Assembly: GCA_014360065.1 (NCBI GenBank)
Contig: JACIYF010000015.1
Location: 1 to 37,708, forward strand
Source: Clostridia bacterium
GTDB lineage: Bacteria; Bacillota; DSM-521; Neomoorellales; JACIYF01
DNA: 37,708 nucleotides
Reading direction: 5' to 3'
Part shown: one piece after another, positions 1-7,882 of the stretch
How positions within the stretch are numbered: position 1 is the first letter of the stretch
Layout of the letters: every line of letters begins with the position of its first letter
Notes under the pieces: generated by a model
Databases searched by the model: none
What the model was told of the DNA's origin: nothing
What the model saw: only the letters and a program-made list of their open reading frames with translations
Position numbers and translations under genes: made by a program

Positions 1-233
1 CCCCACCTTGCCAGGCTCTCCAGCTTGCTCCTGGCTTTTCCCTGGGGCAGTTTGCTAATCCATTGAAAATAGTCTCCCTCTTCCATAACCATAACGGGCG
101 ACAAACAATCAACCACTCCTATATGGTGACCAATGGCCAAGGCATAATACTCCAGCTGCTTAACCTCAGGCGGGGCGTCTTTTTCGTCCACAAACCTCTT
201 GCACAGCTTAAAGAATTTTACCTTACCCGGCAT
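1..233 (-). CDS. hycH: HycH-type hydrogenase maturation/assembly protein (3'-truncated by window edge)
   Basis: The first 77 codons of a protein whose C-terminus lies beyond position 1. The visible part carries the signature of the formate hydrogenlyase maturation family HycH/HyfJ: a KxxxFxKLCKRFVDE-like start followed by YYALAIGHHIGVVDCL and a FQWI segment, at the same spacing as in E. coli HycH (about 136 residues). The family is needed for assembly or processing of the HycE-type large subunit, but its exact chemistry is unsettled. The ATG at 231-233 overlaps the end of the small-subunit gene by 11 bases, so translation is probably coupled. This is the most distal gene of the cooS-cooF-hyf operon seen here. 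A HycI-type protease gene, if present, would be further downstream and outside the window. Confidence 0.85.
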   Translation of the reverse strand, partial: MPGKVKFFKLCKRFVDEKDAPPEVKQLEYYALAIGHHIGVVDCLSPVMVMEEGDYFQWISKLPQGKARSKLESLARW

Positions 234-975
234 TACGGCCTACCCTCTCCACCTTCTGCATATAAATTTTGTGCAAGCTCAAAAAAATTTCGGCCAGTCG
301 CGGATCTTTCTCCTGCTTGATCAGCTCTTTGATCTTCCGGTCGACTGCCAGCGGGTCTCCTTCCCTGACGAACTCGAGATATTGGGCGGCTATGCGCCGG
401 CCATGCAGGTAACCGCTCAAACGGCGGGCCTCCCGCTCGATGTCTCTGGCCAGGTCGGGGCAAACTCCCTTGTATCTCGGAACAACCCGGGTAACCTCCC
501 TTTCTACAAACTGCTCTCCTTTAATCTTTTGTTGGAGTAAATCCAGGGCTATAGCCATGCCGTACAACGTCGCTGCCGGAGTTGGAGGACAACCGGGAAT
601 ATATACATCTATAGGGAAAATGCTGTCAGCCCCTCCCCACACACTGTAACAGTCGTGAAAGATACCGCCGCTACAGCCACACGCGCCGTAGGCTACCACG
701 ATTTTGGGATCGGGTGCCGCTTGATACGCCCGTATGGCCGGCAGCCGCATGGCCCTGGTCATGGGGCCGGTGTAAAGAAGAACATCGGCATGCCGGGGAG
801 AGGACACCACCTTCATCCCCAGCCTCTCCGGGTCGTAAACAGGAGAGATAGCAGCAAAAATTTCAATCTCACATCCATTACACCCTCCACAGTCCACCCG
901 GTAGATATAGACAGATCGCTTGATGACTTTCTTAAGCCTTGCCTTCAGCTCTGCCAGCTTTAACTCCTGGTCCAT
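223..975 (-). CDS. hyfI: Group 4 [NiFe] hydrogenase small subunit (HyfI/HycG, NuoB-like)
   Basis: 250 residues, the usual length for HycG/HyfI. It is the small electron-transfer subunit that carries the proximal [4Fe-4S] cluster next to the NiFe site, on the cytoplasmic face of the membrane complex. Visible cluster ligands are in VDCGGCNGCE (C29, C32, C35), GACGCSGG (C99) and PGCPPTP (C129). These fit a NuoB/PSST-type fold without the long C-terminal clusters of uptake hydrogenases. The start is one base after the ferredoxin subunit stop at 977, and the 3' end overlaps hycH. The C-terminus is a charged helical tail beyond the conserved core. Family assignment is firm; the hyf rather than hyc name is chosen from the surrounding subunit set. 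Confidence 0.93.
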   Translation of the reverse strand: MDQELKLAELKARLKKVIKRSVYIYRVDCGGCNGCEIEIFAAISPVYDPERLGMKVVSSPRHADVLLYTGPMTRAMRLPAIRAYQAAPDPKIVVAYGACGCSGGIFHDCYSVWGGADSIFPIDVYIPGCPPTPAATLYGMAIALDLLQQKIKGEQFVEREVTRVVPRYKGVCPDLARDIEREARRLSGYLHGRRIAAQYLEFVREGDPLAVDRKIKELIKQEKDPRLAEIFLSLHKIYMQKVERVGRNAG

Positions 976-976
976 A

Positions 977-1531
977 TCACTGTCTCCCTCCCGGCACCCT
1001 ACCCGTGCCCCCGAGGGCTCCGGCTGCGCTCACCGCTGCCTTGCGGCGCCGGCACTCCGGGCATACCTTCAGGAGCTGCTTCCAGCCTTCGTGGCCGCTC
1101 TCCGACAATCCCGCCTGCTCCAGGCTTGCCAGCACGTATTCCAGTTCGCGGCAGGGTGCAAAGTATTCGCCACAGGAGATACATTTACAAAGCTGGATCT
1201 TAGCCTGGCAGTACAGGTCCTCCTTTCTGGCGGCGGCCAATTCAAACTCTTCTGAAAGAGCGATGGCGCCCGTAGGGCACACCTCATCGCAGCGGCCGCA
1301 GAAAATGCAGCGGCCGTAGTTTAGATTCCAGGATTTAATCCCCCGCTCTAAATCGCAGTCCATAGTAATGGCATTGGGCGGGCAAGCGGTAGCACAGGCG
1401 CCGCACGCTATACAGCGGCTAAAGTCGTAAACCGGTTTGCCACGAAAGCCAGGTGCTACTTCCATCGGCTTAAAGGGGTACTCAACCGTGGCTTCCCCGA
1501 CCTGTAGCGCTTTTCTAAGCAATTTTAGCAT
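977..1531 (-). CDS. hyfH: Hydrogenase ferredoxin-like subunit (HyfH/HycF, NuoI-like)
   Basis: 184 residues with two classical [4Fe-4S] motifs, C40-x2-C43-x2-C46-x3-C50 followed by Pro, and C75-x2-C78-x2-C81-x3-C85 followed by Pro. It would pass electrons from CooF to the small subunit. After the clusters there is a second Cys-rich part (C115, C117, C120, C127, then CPEC at C157-C160). This resembles the zinc-ribbon-like tail seen in HycF and HyfH and helps separate it from respiratory complex I NuoI. It lies between the large subunit gene (39-base gap, with a purine-rich stretch before the ATG) and the small subunit gene (1-base gap). The last 20 residues are low-complexity Gly/Ala/Arg and probably disordered. 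Confidence 0.92.
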   Translation of the reverse strand: MLKLLRKALQVGEATVEYPFKPMEVAPGFRGKPVYDFSRCIACGACATACPPNAITMDCDLERGIKSWNLNYGRCIFCGRCDEVCPTGAIALSEEFELAAARKEDLYCQAKIQLCKCISCGEYFAPCRELEYVLASLEQAGLSESGHEGWKQLLKVCPECRRRKAAVSAAGALGGTGRVPGGRQ

Positions 1532-1570
1532 GCTGGGAATCCCCCTTCCTTTTGCTCGCTTACGGCCGAG

Positions 1571-3304
1571 CTAAAGTTTTAGCGGCGAGTATTTCCTTTC
1601 CCGGCAGTACTGTTCCAGCTCTTTGTAGGCGATCGTCCTCGCCTTCTTTTTACGCACATCGACCACGGTAACCCTTTCAGTGCAGGAATAGCAGGGGTCG
1701 ATGCTGGCCACGATGAGGGGGGCATCGGACACCGTGTTACCCCGAAACATGTACCTGAGGGACGGCCAGTTGTTGTAGGTAGAAGCTCGCGGCCTCCATC
1801 GGTACACCCTCTGGTTGTTTCCTGTCATTACCCAGTGAACATTTTCTCCCCTGGGGGCTTCAGTATATCCGAGGGCGAAGGTGTACGGTTTATAAGCAAA
1901 CCCTTCCACGAGGACCGGGCCGGGAGGCATTTCGGCCAGACACCTCTCAATGATTTTAAAGGACTCATATAGCTCTGCCGCCCGCACCAGTTCCCTGGAA
2001 AGAACATCGCATCCATCCTTGGAAATGACATCCCAGGGTACCTGGTCGTAGGCTCCATACGGATGGTCCGCCCGCGTATCCCGCACATACCCGGAACCCC
2101 GTAGATTAGGACCCACCGGGCTAAAGTCCCGGGCTACCTTGGGGTCTAGGCAGCCTACTCCTTGGGTTCGCGAGATAAAGTTGGTGGTATTTAGCAGCAA
2201 GTCAATCAGTTCATCCAGTTCGACTCGGATCTCTGAGATCAGCCGCCAGACCTGGTCCCTCTCATCTTTTAAAATATCCCGGCGTACGCCGCCAATAAGG
2301 TTCATGCCGTAGGTTTTTCGGCCTCCAGTAAGAATTTCGGCCATTTGCATAGCCTTCTCCCGTACCCGGAAGAAATGCATAAAACCCGAATCGAAACCCA
2401 CCAGGTGAGCCGCCAGCCCCAGATTCAGGAGGTGGCTGTGTATTCTCTCCACCTCTAGCAGGATGGTGCGGATATACTGGGCCCGCGGCGGTACCTCAAT
2501 CCCGTTGGCAGTTTCCACTGCCGAAGCATAGGCCACGCTGTGGGCGTAACCGCAGATGCCGCAAATCCGCTCGGCCAGGAAGGTAACCTGGTCGTAGTCC
2601 ATGCGGCTTTCGGCCAGTTTCTCTATACCCCGGTGCACGTAGAAAAGGCGATAGTCAGCGTCCACTATATACTCGCCATCGACAAAGAGCCGGAAGTGCC
2701 CGGGCTCGTCGGAAGTAATGTGTAGTGGCCCCAGAGGTACCTCGACAATACCCTCCCCTTCTACCTCGATAAACTTGTAGTTTTCTTCCTCTGCTACCGG
2801 GTCAGGACGAAAACGATAATCCATGGCGTCCTTCCGCAGGGGATATAGGTTATCTGGCCAGTCATCGGGCAATACCAGTCTCCGCGCATCCGGGAGGCCT
2901 ACCGGCTCCAGCCCAAGCATATCCCGCACTTCCCGTTCGTACCATACGGCCGCCGGTACCCGCGGAGTTACTGAGGGAAACTCCGGTTTATGGGAAGGAA
3001 CCAAGGCCTTTACTGTTAACCAAAGGTTTTTATGGGGATCCCGCTCTTCCTCGATGGATAAAACGTAGTATACCGCAAAGTGTCCGTTCAAGCTGCGCTC
3101 ATCATTCCCGACAACATTAGAAAGCCACCCGCCCTGCCGGTAATATGTCTCTTCCACAACTTCCGGGAGGGAGTTGAGTTCAACCGTCAGGGTTACTTGA
3201 TCCGGTGCTTGCCAGCTCTCTTCAAGGATGACCGCTCCAAACTTAGACCGCAAGGCCTCCACGTATTTTTTCTCGCCCTGTTGGGATTTCATTTTATTCT
3301 GCAT
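1571..3304 (-). CDS. hyfG: Group 4a [NiFe] hydrogenase large subunit (HyfG/HycE; NuoC-NuoD fusion)
   Basis: 577 residues from the ATG at 3304, chosen because AGGAGG lies ten bases upstream. A longer in-frame ATG at 3409 would overlap the previous gene by 82 bases and lacks that support. The N-terminal ~180 residues are the 30-kDa (NuoC-like) domain and the rest the 49-kDa (NuoD-like) catalytic domain. Both NiFe-binding pairs are intact: RICGIC (C248, C251) and DPCYSC (C538, C541), so this is a true hydrogenase and not complex I. After CTER there is a 33-residue tail beginning VTVVDVRKKK. In E. coli HycE the equivalent tail, which starts with a very similar sequence, is removed by the protease HycI after Ni insertion, so this subunit should be made as a precursor. 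It is the proton-reducing catalytic subunit of the complex. Confidence 0.95.
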   Translation of the reverse strand: MQNKMKSQQGEKKYVEALRSKFGAVILEESWQAPDQVTLTVELNSLPEVVEETYYRQGGWLSNVVGNDERSLNGHFAVYYVLSIEEERDPHKNLWLTVKALVPSHKPEFPSVTPRVPAAVWYEREVRDMLGLEPVGLPDARRLVLPDDWPDNLYPLRKDAMDYRFRPDPVAEEENYKFIEVEGEGIVEVPLGPLHITSDEPGHFRLFVDGEYIVDADYRLFYVHRGIEKLAESRMDYDQVTFLAERICGICGYAHSVAYASAVETANGIEVPPRAQYIRTILLEVERIHSHLLNLGLAAHLVGFDSGFMHFFRVREKAMQMAEILTGGRKTYGMNLIGGVRRDILKDERDQVWRLISEIRVELDELIDLLLNTTNFISRTQGVGCLDPKVARDFSPVGPNLRGSGYVRDTRADHPYGAYDQVPWDVISKDGCDVLSRELVRAAELYESFKIIERCLAEMPPGPVLVEGFAYKPYTFALGYTEAPRGENVHWVMTGNNQRVYRWRPRASTYNNWPSLRYMFRGNTVSDAPLIVASIDPCYSCTERVTVVDVRKKKARTIAYKELEQYCRERKYSPLKL

Positions 3305-3327
3305 GCTATGCCAACCTCCTGTTGTCT

Positions 3328-4767
3328 CTAGCTTAACAAGATCAAAGCAATGTACTGGGAAATCAGCGTCATAATCATAAGAATGGCGAGAACAAACTTG
3401 ATCGCCCAAGGAGGTTTAGCCGCAGTGGCAACTACATCCGAGGGTGTACCCAAGACGTTTGTGCCCATCCACTTCAGGAACCAGATGAAACTTCCAACAG
3501 ATTCAACAATTGCAACCATAATCAGGGCAAGGATCAGCGGATAGTGCTTACCAATCTCAAAACCGCCAATTATGATCATGAATTTGCTGAAAAAACCATT
3601 GAAGGGAGGAACGCCCGTAACGGCCATAACTGCGGCGATAAAACCTAAGCCTACCACTGGAAGTTTATTCAGAATCCCCTTGAGTATCGAGAGCTGGCGG
3701 GTACCGGTGGTATAGGATAGCGCACCTGCAACCAGGAAGAACAGCCCCTTAGCAAAAGCGTGGTTAAATATGTGGGACACCGCTCCGTTAAAGGCCATGC
3801 TTGAGCCGTAGATAGAAATGGAGATGGCCAGGAAAATATAAGAGAGTTGGGTGATCGTCGAGTAGGCGAGCAGTCGCTTCATATCATCCTGGGGGAAATA
3901 CATGAGAAAACCGTAAATCATGGTGACTACCGCCATGATGGCCCCGACCTGGCCGATCACTTGGGGAACCGCCTCGGTTGCCAGGATGGCTCGGGCAAAA
4001 ATGTAGACCCCAACCTTCACCATCGAAGCGGCATGCAAATAGGCACTCACCGGTGTCGGCGCCACCATGGCCCGGGGGAGCCAGGACTGGAAGGGAAACT
4101 GAGCGGACTTGCCCCAGCAGGCGATCAGGATTCCGATAAAGGCAATGGTTTTTCCAGCTTCCGTTAGTTTATTGAGGGCAGCCACAGAGAAGCTGCCAGC
4201 GTTTACATAAAGATAGGCAGTAGCCACATAGAGTCCCAACCCGGCGGCGTGAGTGAGTACGATGGCCATGAGTGCGGATCTTCGGGATTCTTGATCCCCG
4301 TAAAATCCGATTAAACCCCACGAGCAGAGACCGGTCATTTCAAAGAAGAACAGGAGCCCGAGGAGCGTGGAAGAGAAGACCACCCCTGCCATAGAGCCGA
4401 TAAAAAGCAGCATGAGCGCATAAAACCTGGGAATCCCTTCTTTAATGGGATGCTCCCTGTTGTCAGGACTCATGTACCCGGCCGAGTAGGTGCAGATCAG
4501 CCAGCCGATGAAAACTACCATGAAGTTGGCCAAGGCGCTGAGACTATCTATAGTTACACCATATAAGGTGATACCGCTTATAGTCACCAGTTCCCGGGTG
4601 AAGCTTACGCGGTTGACCGCAAAAGCGATCAGTAAAAGCAAACCGCTGACAAAAGCCAAGAGGGAGAAAAACTGACTCACCTTTTTCACGTGTCGCTCCG
4701 GCAAAAATAGCACAAGGGAACTTCCCAATACCGGCAGCAAGATGCTTCCTAGGGCATACCAAACCAT
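3328..4767 (-). CDS. hyfD: Hydrogenase-4 membrane subunit HyfD (antiporter-like)
   Basis: 479 residues, the same length as E. coli HyfD, hydrophobic throughout with many membrane segments. It belongs to the Mrp/NuoLMN antiporter-like family that forms the ion-translocating arm. Clear HyfD signatures include AGYMSPDNREHPIKEG, GKSAQFPFQSWLP, APTPVSAYLHAASMVKVG and GVPPFNGFFSKF. The Lys in GKSAQ and in SMVKVG correspond to the buried lysines used for proton movement in this family. The start codon abuts the stop of the preceding antiporter subunit (4767/4768). HyfD is absent from the smaller Hyc complex, so its presence shows an Hyf-like, larger proton- or sodium-pumping arm. Confidence 0.92.
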   Translation of the reverse strand: MVWYALGSILLPVLGSSLVLFLPERHVKKVSQFFSLLAFVSGLLLLIAFAVNRVSFTRELVTISGITLYGVTIDSLSALANFMVVFIGWLICTYSAGYMSPDNREHPIKEGIPRFYALMLLFIGSMAGVVFSSTLLGLLFFFEMTGLCSWGLIGFYGDQESRRSALMAIVLTHAAGLGLYVATAYLYVNAGSFSVAALNKLTEAGKTIAFIGILIACWGKSAQFPFQSWLPRAMVAPTPVSAYLHAASMVKVGVYIFARAILATEAVPQVIGQVGAIMAVVTMIYGFLMYFPQDDMKRLLAYSTITQLSYIFLAISISIYGSSMAFNGAVSHIFNHAFAKGLFFLVAGALSYTTGTRQLSILKGILNKLPVVGLGFIAAVMAVTGVPPFNGFFSKFMIIIGGFEIGKHYPLILALIMVAIVESVGSFIWFLKWMGTNVLGTPSDVVATAAKPPWAIKFVLAILMIMTLISQYIALILLS

Positions 4768-6258
4768 CTAAATCTCACCTCCCAGGACAACGCTGACTGC
4801 GCTCTGCAACAATTGATTCAACGGGGCAGGTAAATGTACCCCCAGCCCGGCCATGAGCACGAGCAGGATCCCAAGAGGCAACAAGGTCAGCCAACCGGCG
4901 TCACCCCGGGGCAGGTCCTCCGGAGGAAAACCGAGAGCCGCCTCGCCTATAAGGATAAAAAAGGCGACAAAGACGATGACCAGGAAGATAAGAAAGAGTA
5001 TCATCGGCCAGAAATGCCCAGCTTGCAGGCCAGCCATCAGGGTCATAAACTCGCTTGCGAAGATGTTGAAAGGCGGTGAACCGGCCACAGCCAGAAGCCC
5101 GGTCGTGAACAGAAATGCAGTAACGGGTGCCACCTTGAACATACCCCTAATCTTTTGGGAGTCCCTGCTACCATACTTGAGAGCCACATTTCCCACCGTA
5201 CAAAACAAAAGGGATTTAGTGATGCTATGGTTGATAGCGTGAAAGAGCGCTGCAAGCACTCCCAGCGTCCCTCCTGCGCCCAGGCCGGTGGCGATGATGC
5301 CTACATGCTCAACACTACTGTAAGCCAGCTTCCTCTTAACATCAGGCTGCACTAGTATGAAGAAGGCCGAGACTCCCACAGAAAGCAGGCCAAAGATGAG
5401 AAGCAGAGTCTGCGGGAACTCCTTGCCAACTGCCTGCAAAGCAATGGTATAATACCTTAGTATCGCAAATAACGCGCATTTCATCAGTACACCCGACAGC
5501 AAGGCGCTCACCGGGCTCGGAGATTCGCTGTAAGTATCAGGCAGCCATGTGTGCATAGGAACCAGGCCCACCTTGGCGCCGAAACCGATCAAAATGAAGA
5601 CAAAGGCCAGTTTCATCACTTGCGGGTCGAGACCCCGAGCCATCCCTACCAACTCGGTCCATAGCATCGCCCTGTGAGCATCCTGCACCATGGCAAAGGC
5701 ATTGGAGTAGGTCAGGATGGTCCCGTACAGGGCAAAAGCCAGGCCGACGCTACAGATCAGGACATACTTCCAGGCAGCTTCCGCCGATGTCTTGTATTTA
5801 TAGAACCCGACCAGGAAGGCCGAACCCAAGGTGGTTGCCTCCACCGCCACCCACATAAGGGCGATATTGTTGGATAGGGCAGAAAGAATCATGGTCAACA
5901 AGAGTATGTGGTAAAAACCGTAATAGGAGCAGACGCCCCTCTCATCTACCTCGCCATGCGCTAGGTTATATCGCATATATCCTATAGAGTAAAAGCCGTC
6001 CAGAAACCCCACTACCCCGATGATAAGAACTAGGACCGCCGTCAGGCTATCGGCGTAAAGCATTCCATTAAGGGCGAGCAGTGTTTGTCCGCTCAATACG
6101 TACTGCGCCAGCAGCAAGGAGAGAAGAGCCACGATACTGCTCCCAGCAAAGTGCACAACCTCCACCATACGCCGGGACCTTAGCCCAAAAGCCAACAGGG
6201 ATGTTCCCAGCGGTACCGCGGGCAGGTAGAATAAAATATTCTCCCCCACTTCTATCAC
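4768..6258 (-). CDS. hyfF: Hydrogenase-4 membrane subunit HyfF (antiporter-like)
   Basis: 496 residues, a polytopic membrane protein of the NuoL/M/N-MrpA/D family. It has GFGAKVGLVPMHTWLPD and SPSPVSALLSGVLMKCA, each with a conserved lysine, and GSPPFNIFASEF near the C-terminus. The set of three antiporter-like proteins (HyfB, HyfD, HyfF) is diagnostic for Hyf-type group 4a hydrogenases. Translation starts with GTG at 6258, directly after the TAG of hyfE, so ribosome re-initiation is likely. The order here is B-C-E-F-D, unlike B-C-D-E-F in E. coli, so HyfD has moved behind HyfF. The membrane location and ion pumping are family knowledge; the ion (proton or sodium) cannot be read from the sequence. 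Confidence 0.9.
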   Translation of the reverse strand: MIEVGENILFYLPAVPLGTSLLAFGLRSRRMVEVVHFAGSSIVALLSLLLAQYVLSGQTLLALNGMLYADSLTAVLVLIIGVVGFLDGFYSIGYMRYNLAHGEVDERGVCSYYGFYHILLLTMILSALSNNIALMWVAVEATTLGSAFLVGFYKYKTSAEAAWKYVLICSVGLAFALYGTILTYSNAFAMVQDAHRAMLWTELVGMARGLDPQVMKLAFVFILIGFGAKVGLVPMHTWLPDTYSESPSPVSALLSGVLMKCALFAILRYYTIALQAVGKEFPQTLLLIFGLLSVGVSAFFILVQPDVKRKLAYSSVEHVGIIATGLGAGGTLGVLAALFHAINHSITKSLLFCTVGNVALKYGSRDSQKIRGMFKVAPVTAFLFTTGLLAVAGSPPFNIFASEFMTLMAGLQAGHFWPMILFLIFLVIVFVAFFILIGEAALGFPPEDLPRGDAGWLTLLPLGILLVLMAGLGVHLPAPLNQLLQSAVSVVLGGEI

Positions 6259-6936
6259 CTAACCCTTTAGTAGTGTGAGCTTATCCGTGTCCAGGGTGCC
6301 GAAATCTTTGAAGAGGCGCCTGGCAATAATTGTCATGATCAGTACGGCAAAGATAGCGTCAGTCAGGATACCGATCTCTACGGTTTCGGGAGCATTGTAG
6401 GCCATGATGGCCAGGGTCAAATGCGACCCGTTTTCCATCAGGCAATAGCCCAATATCTGCTTAAGGGCATTTCTTCTAGCAAGAATGCAGAGCAACCCGA
6501 GGAGAAAATGAGCTATAGAAACCGCCAGCGCAACCTTCAACTTTAATACCGCATGCATATGAAAAGGCTCGACTACCACAAACGATAAAGCCACCAGGCC
6601 CACCGCCAGAAAAATAGACGAGCTTGTCTCCAGTGCCGGCCCCTCCTCTTGGATCCCTACCTTTTTGAGGGTTCTGAGGATGAGATAGGGTACCAGGAAG
6701 GTCTTGGTAATGAGGGCAGTAATGGACCAGATGTACAGCGGTTCTGCTTCCATAAATACGGCCAGGGACAGAAAAATCGCCACCAGGACCAAGGATTGGA
6801 TGCTGTACATGTACGCCGCCGTCTGGAGCTTTCGGGTTTCCACTACCAGCATCGAGGTCAGGATGAGCAGCACAGCCAGGGCGTTGACTACGCTAGTACC
6901 GGACACTATCTTATCCCCTCCCGCACCTTTAAACAT
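6259..6936 (-). CDS. hyfE: Hydrogenase-4 membrane subunit HyfE (NuoK-like)
   Basis: 225 residues (E. coli HyfE has 216), hydrophobic, with several membrane helices. The segment GYCLMENGSHLTLAIMAYNAPETVEIGILTDA is split here only to note its core GYCLMENG and VEIGILTDA, which fit the NuoK-like C-terminal half typical of HyfE. Acidic residues inside these membrane helices are part of the conserved polar path in the family. HyfE links the antiporter-like subunits to the HyfC membrane anchor and has no counterpart in the smaller Hyc complex. The ATG at 6936 overlaps the stop of hyfC by 8 bases. Confidence 0.88.
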   Translation of the reverse strand: MFKGAGGDKIVSGTSVVNALAVLLILTSMLVVETRKLQTAAYMYSIQSLVLVAIFLSLAVFMEAEPLYIWSITALITKTFLVPYLILRTLKKVGIQEEGPALETSSSIFLAVGLVALSFVVVEPFHMHAVLKLKVALAVSIAHFLLGLLCILARRNALKQILGYCLMENGSHLTLAIMAYNAPETVEIGILTDAIFAVLIMTIIARRLFKDFGTLDTDKLTLLKG

Positions 6937-7870
6937 TGGCCAGGTAGAAAACGAAGGACAGCAAGGCTATGCCGAAAGCCACCCAGGTTACTGTGGGGGC
7001 CTTAAAAAGGAGCAATCTGGCCATGCTGTTTTCCAGCAGCGCAGCGATCACGTAAAAACCGGTAACCTTCAACAAGAAGGTAGCCATGGAGACCAGAAGG
7101 GAGGAAGTGCTAACCACCGCCGCGCTCCCAAACGGGAAGAAAACGGCCAGAAACAGGGCGATAACCACAACCTGCTTCATGTACAAACTCCACTTCAGGA
7201 CAGCCAGGGAGCGCCCGGAATATTCTGTAAGGGGTCCCTCCTGAATTTCCTGTTCTGCTTCCGCCAGGTCAAAGGGGAGCTTGCCGGTCTCGATGAAGGT
7301 GGCAACAGCAAAGGAAGCCATGCCCAGCCAGACTGCCGGGCTATAATATGATATCTCACCGGCCGCCACCTTCTGGCTGATTATTCCCAGGTCGGTCGAC
7401 CCGGCGAGAAGGGCAACCAGGAACAGCACCAGGATAATAGTTGGCTCCACGAGAACGGCCAGGGCCATCTCCCGGCTGGCGCCTATCCCGCCGAACCCGC
7501 TACCGGAATCCAGACCTGCAAGGGCAAAGAAGAAGCGGACCACGGCAAGCAGGTAGACGACAGCGATGAGATCACCGGCTATCCCCAAGGGTGACTGCAG
7601 GGTTAAAATCGGAATCACCATGGCAATGAGCAGGGTGGTTGCCATCACTATAGAAGGGGTAAGCCGGAAGACCCAGCTGGCCTGGGCAGGTACCACTTCT
7701 TGCCTTTTTATGAGTTTAAATATATCCCGGTAGTTCTGAAAGATATCGGGACCTTTCCTAGAGTGGAGCTTCGCCCTCAAAGTGCGGGAAAGGCCCGTAA
7801 AAATAGGGGCTACTAGCAGGACAAACAAGGCCTGCACCAGACCGATGAGGAGCAACTGGTTACCGGGCAT
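6929..7870 (-). CDS. hyfC: Hydrogenase-4 membrane anchor HyfC/HycD (NuoH-like)
   Basis: 313 residues, matching HyfC (315 in E. coli). It is the NuoH-like protein that docks the catalytic large and small subunits onto the membrane. Visible family features are the early cytoplasmic loop HSRKGPDIFQNYRDIFKL, the acidic loop ETGKLPFDLAEAEQEI with its conserved Glu/Asp residues (coupling site in NuoH and HycD), and LTEYSGRSLAVLKWS. Eight or so hydrophobic stretches are evident. It begins 12 bases after the stop of hyfB and overlaps the start of hyfE, consistent with a polycistronic message. Confidence 0.92.
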   Translation of the reverse strand: MPGNQLLLIGLVQALFVLLVAPIFTGLSRTLRAKLHSRKGPDIFQNYRDIFKLIKRQEVVPAQASWVFRLTPSIVMATTLLIAMVIPILTLQSPLGIAGDLIAVVYLLAVVRFFFALAGLDSGSGFGGIGASREMALAVLVEPTIILVLFLVALLAGSTDLGIISQKVAAGEISYYSPAVWLGMASFAVATFIETGKLPFDLAEAEQEIQEGPLTEYSGRSLAVLKWSLYMKQVVVIALFLAVFFPFGSAAVVSTSSLLVSMATFLLKVTGFYVIAALLENSMARLLLFKAPTVTWVAFGIALLSFVFYLANV

Positions 7871-7882
7871 CTTTTTCTCCTC

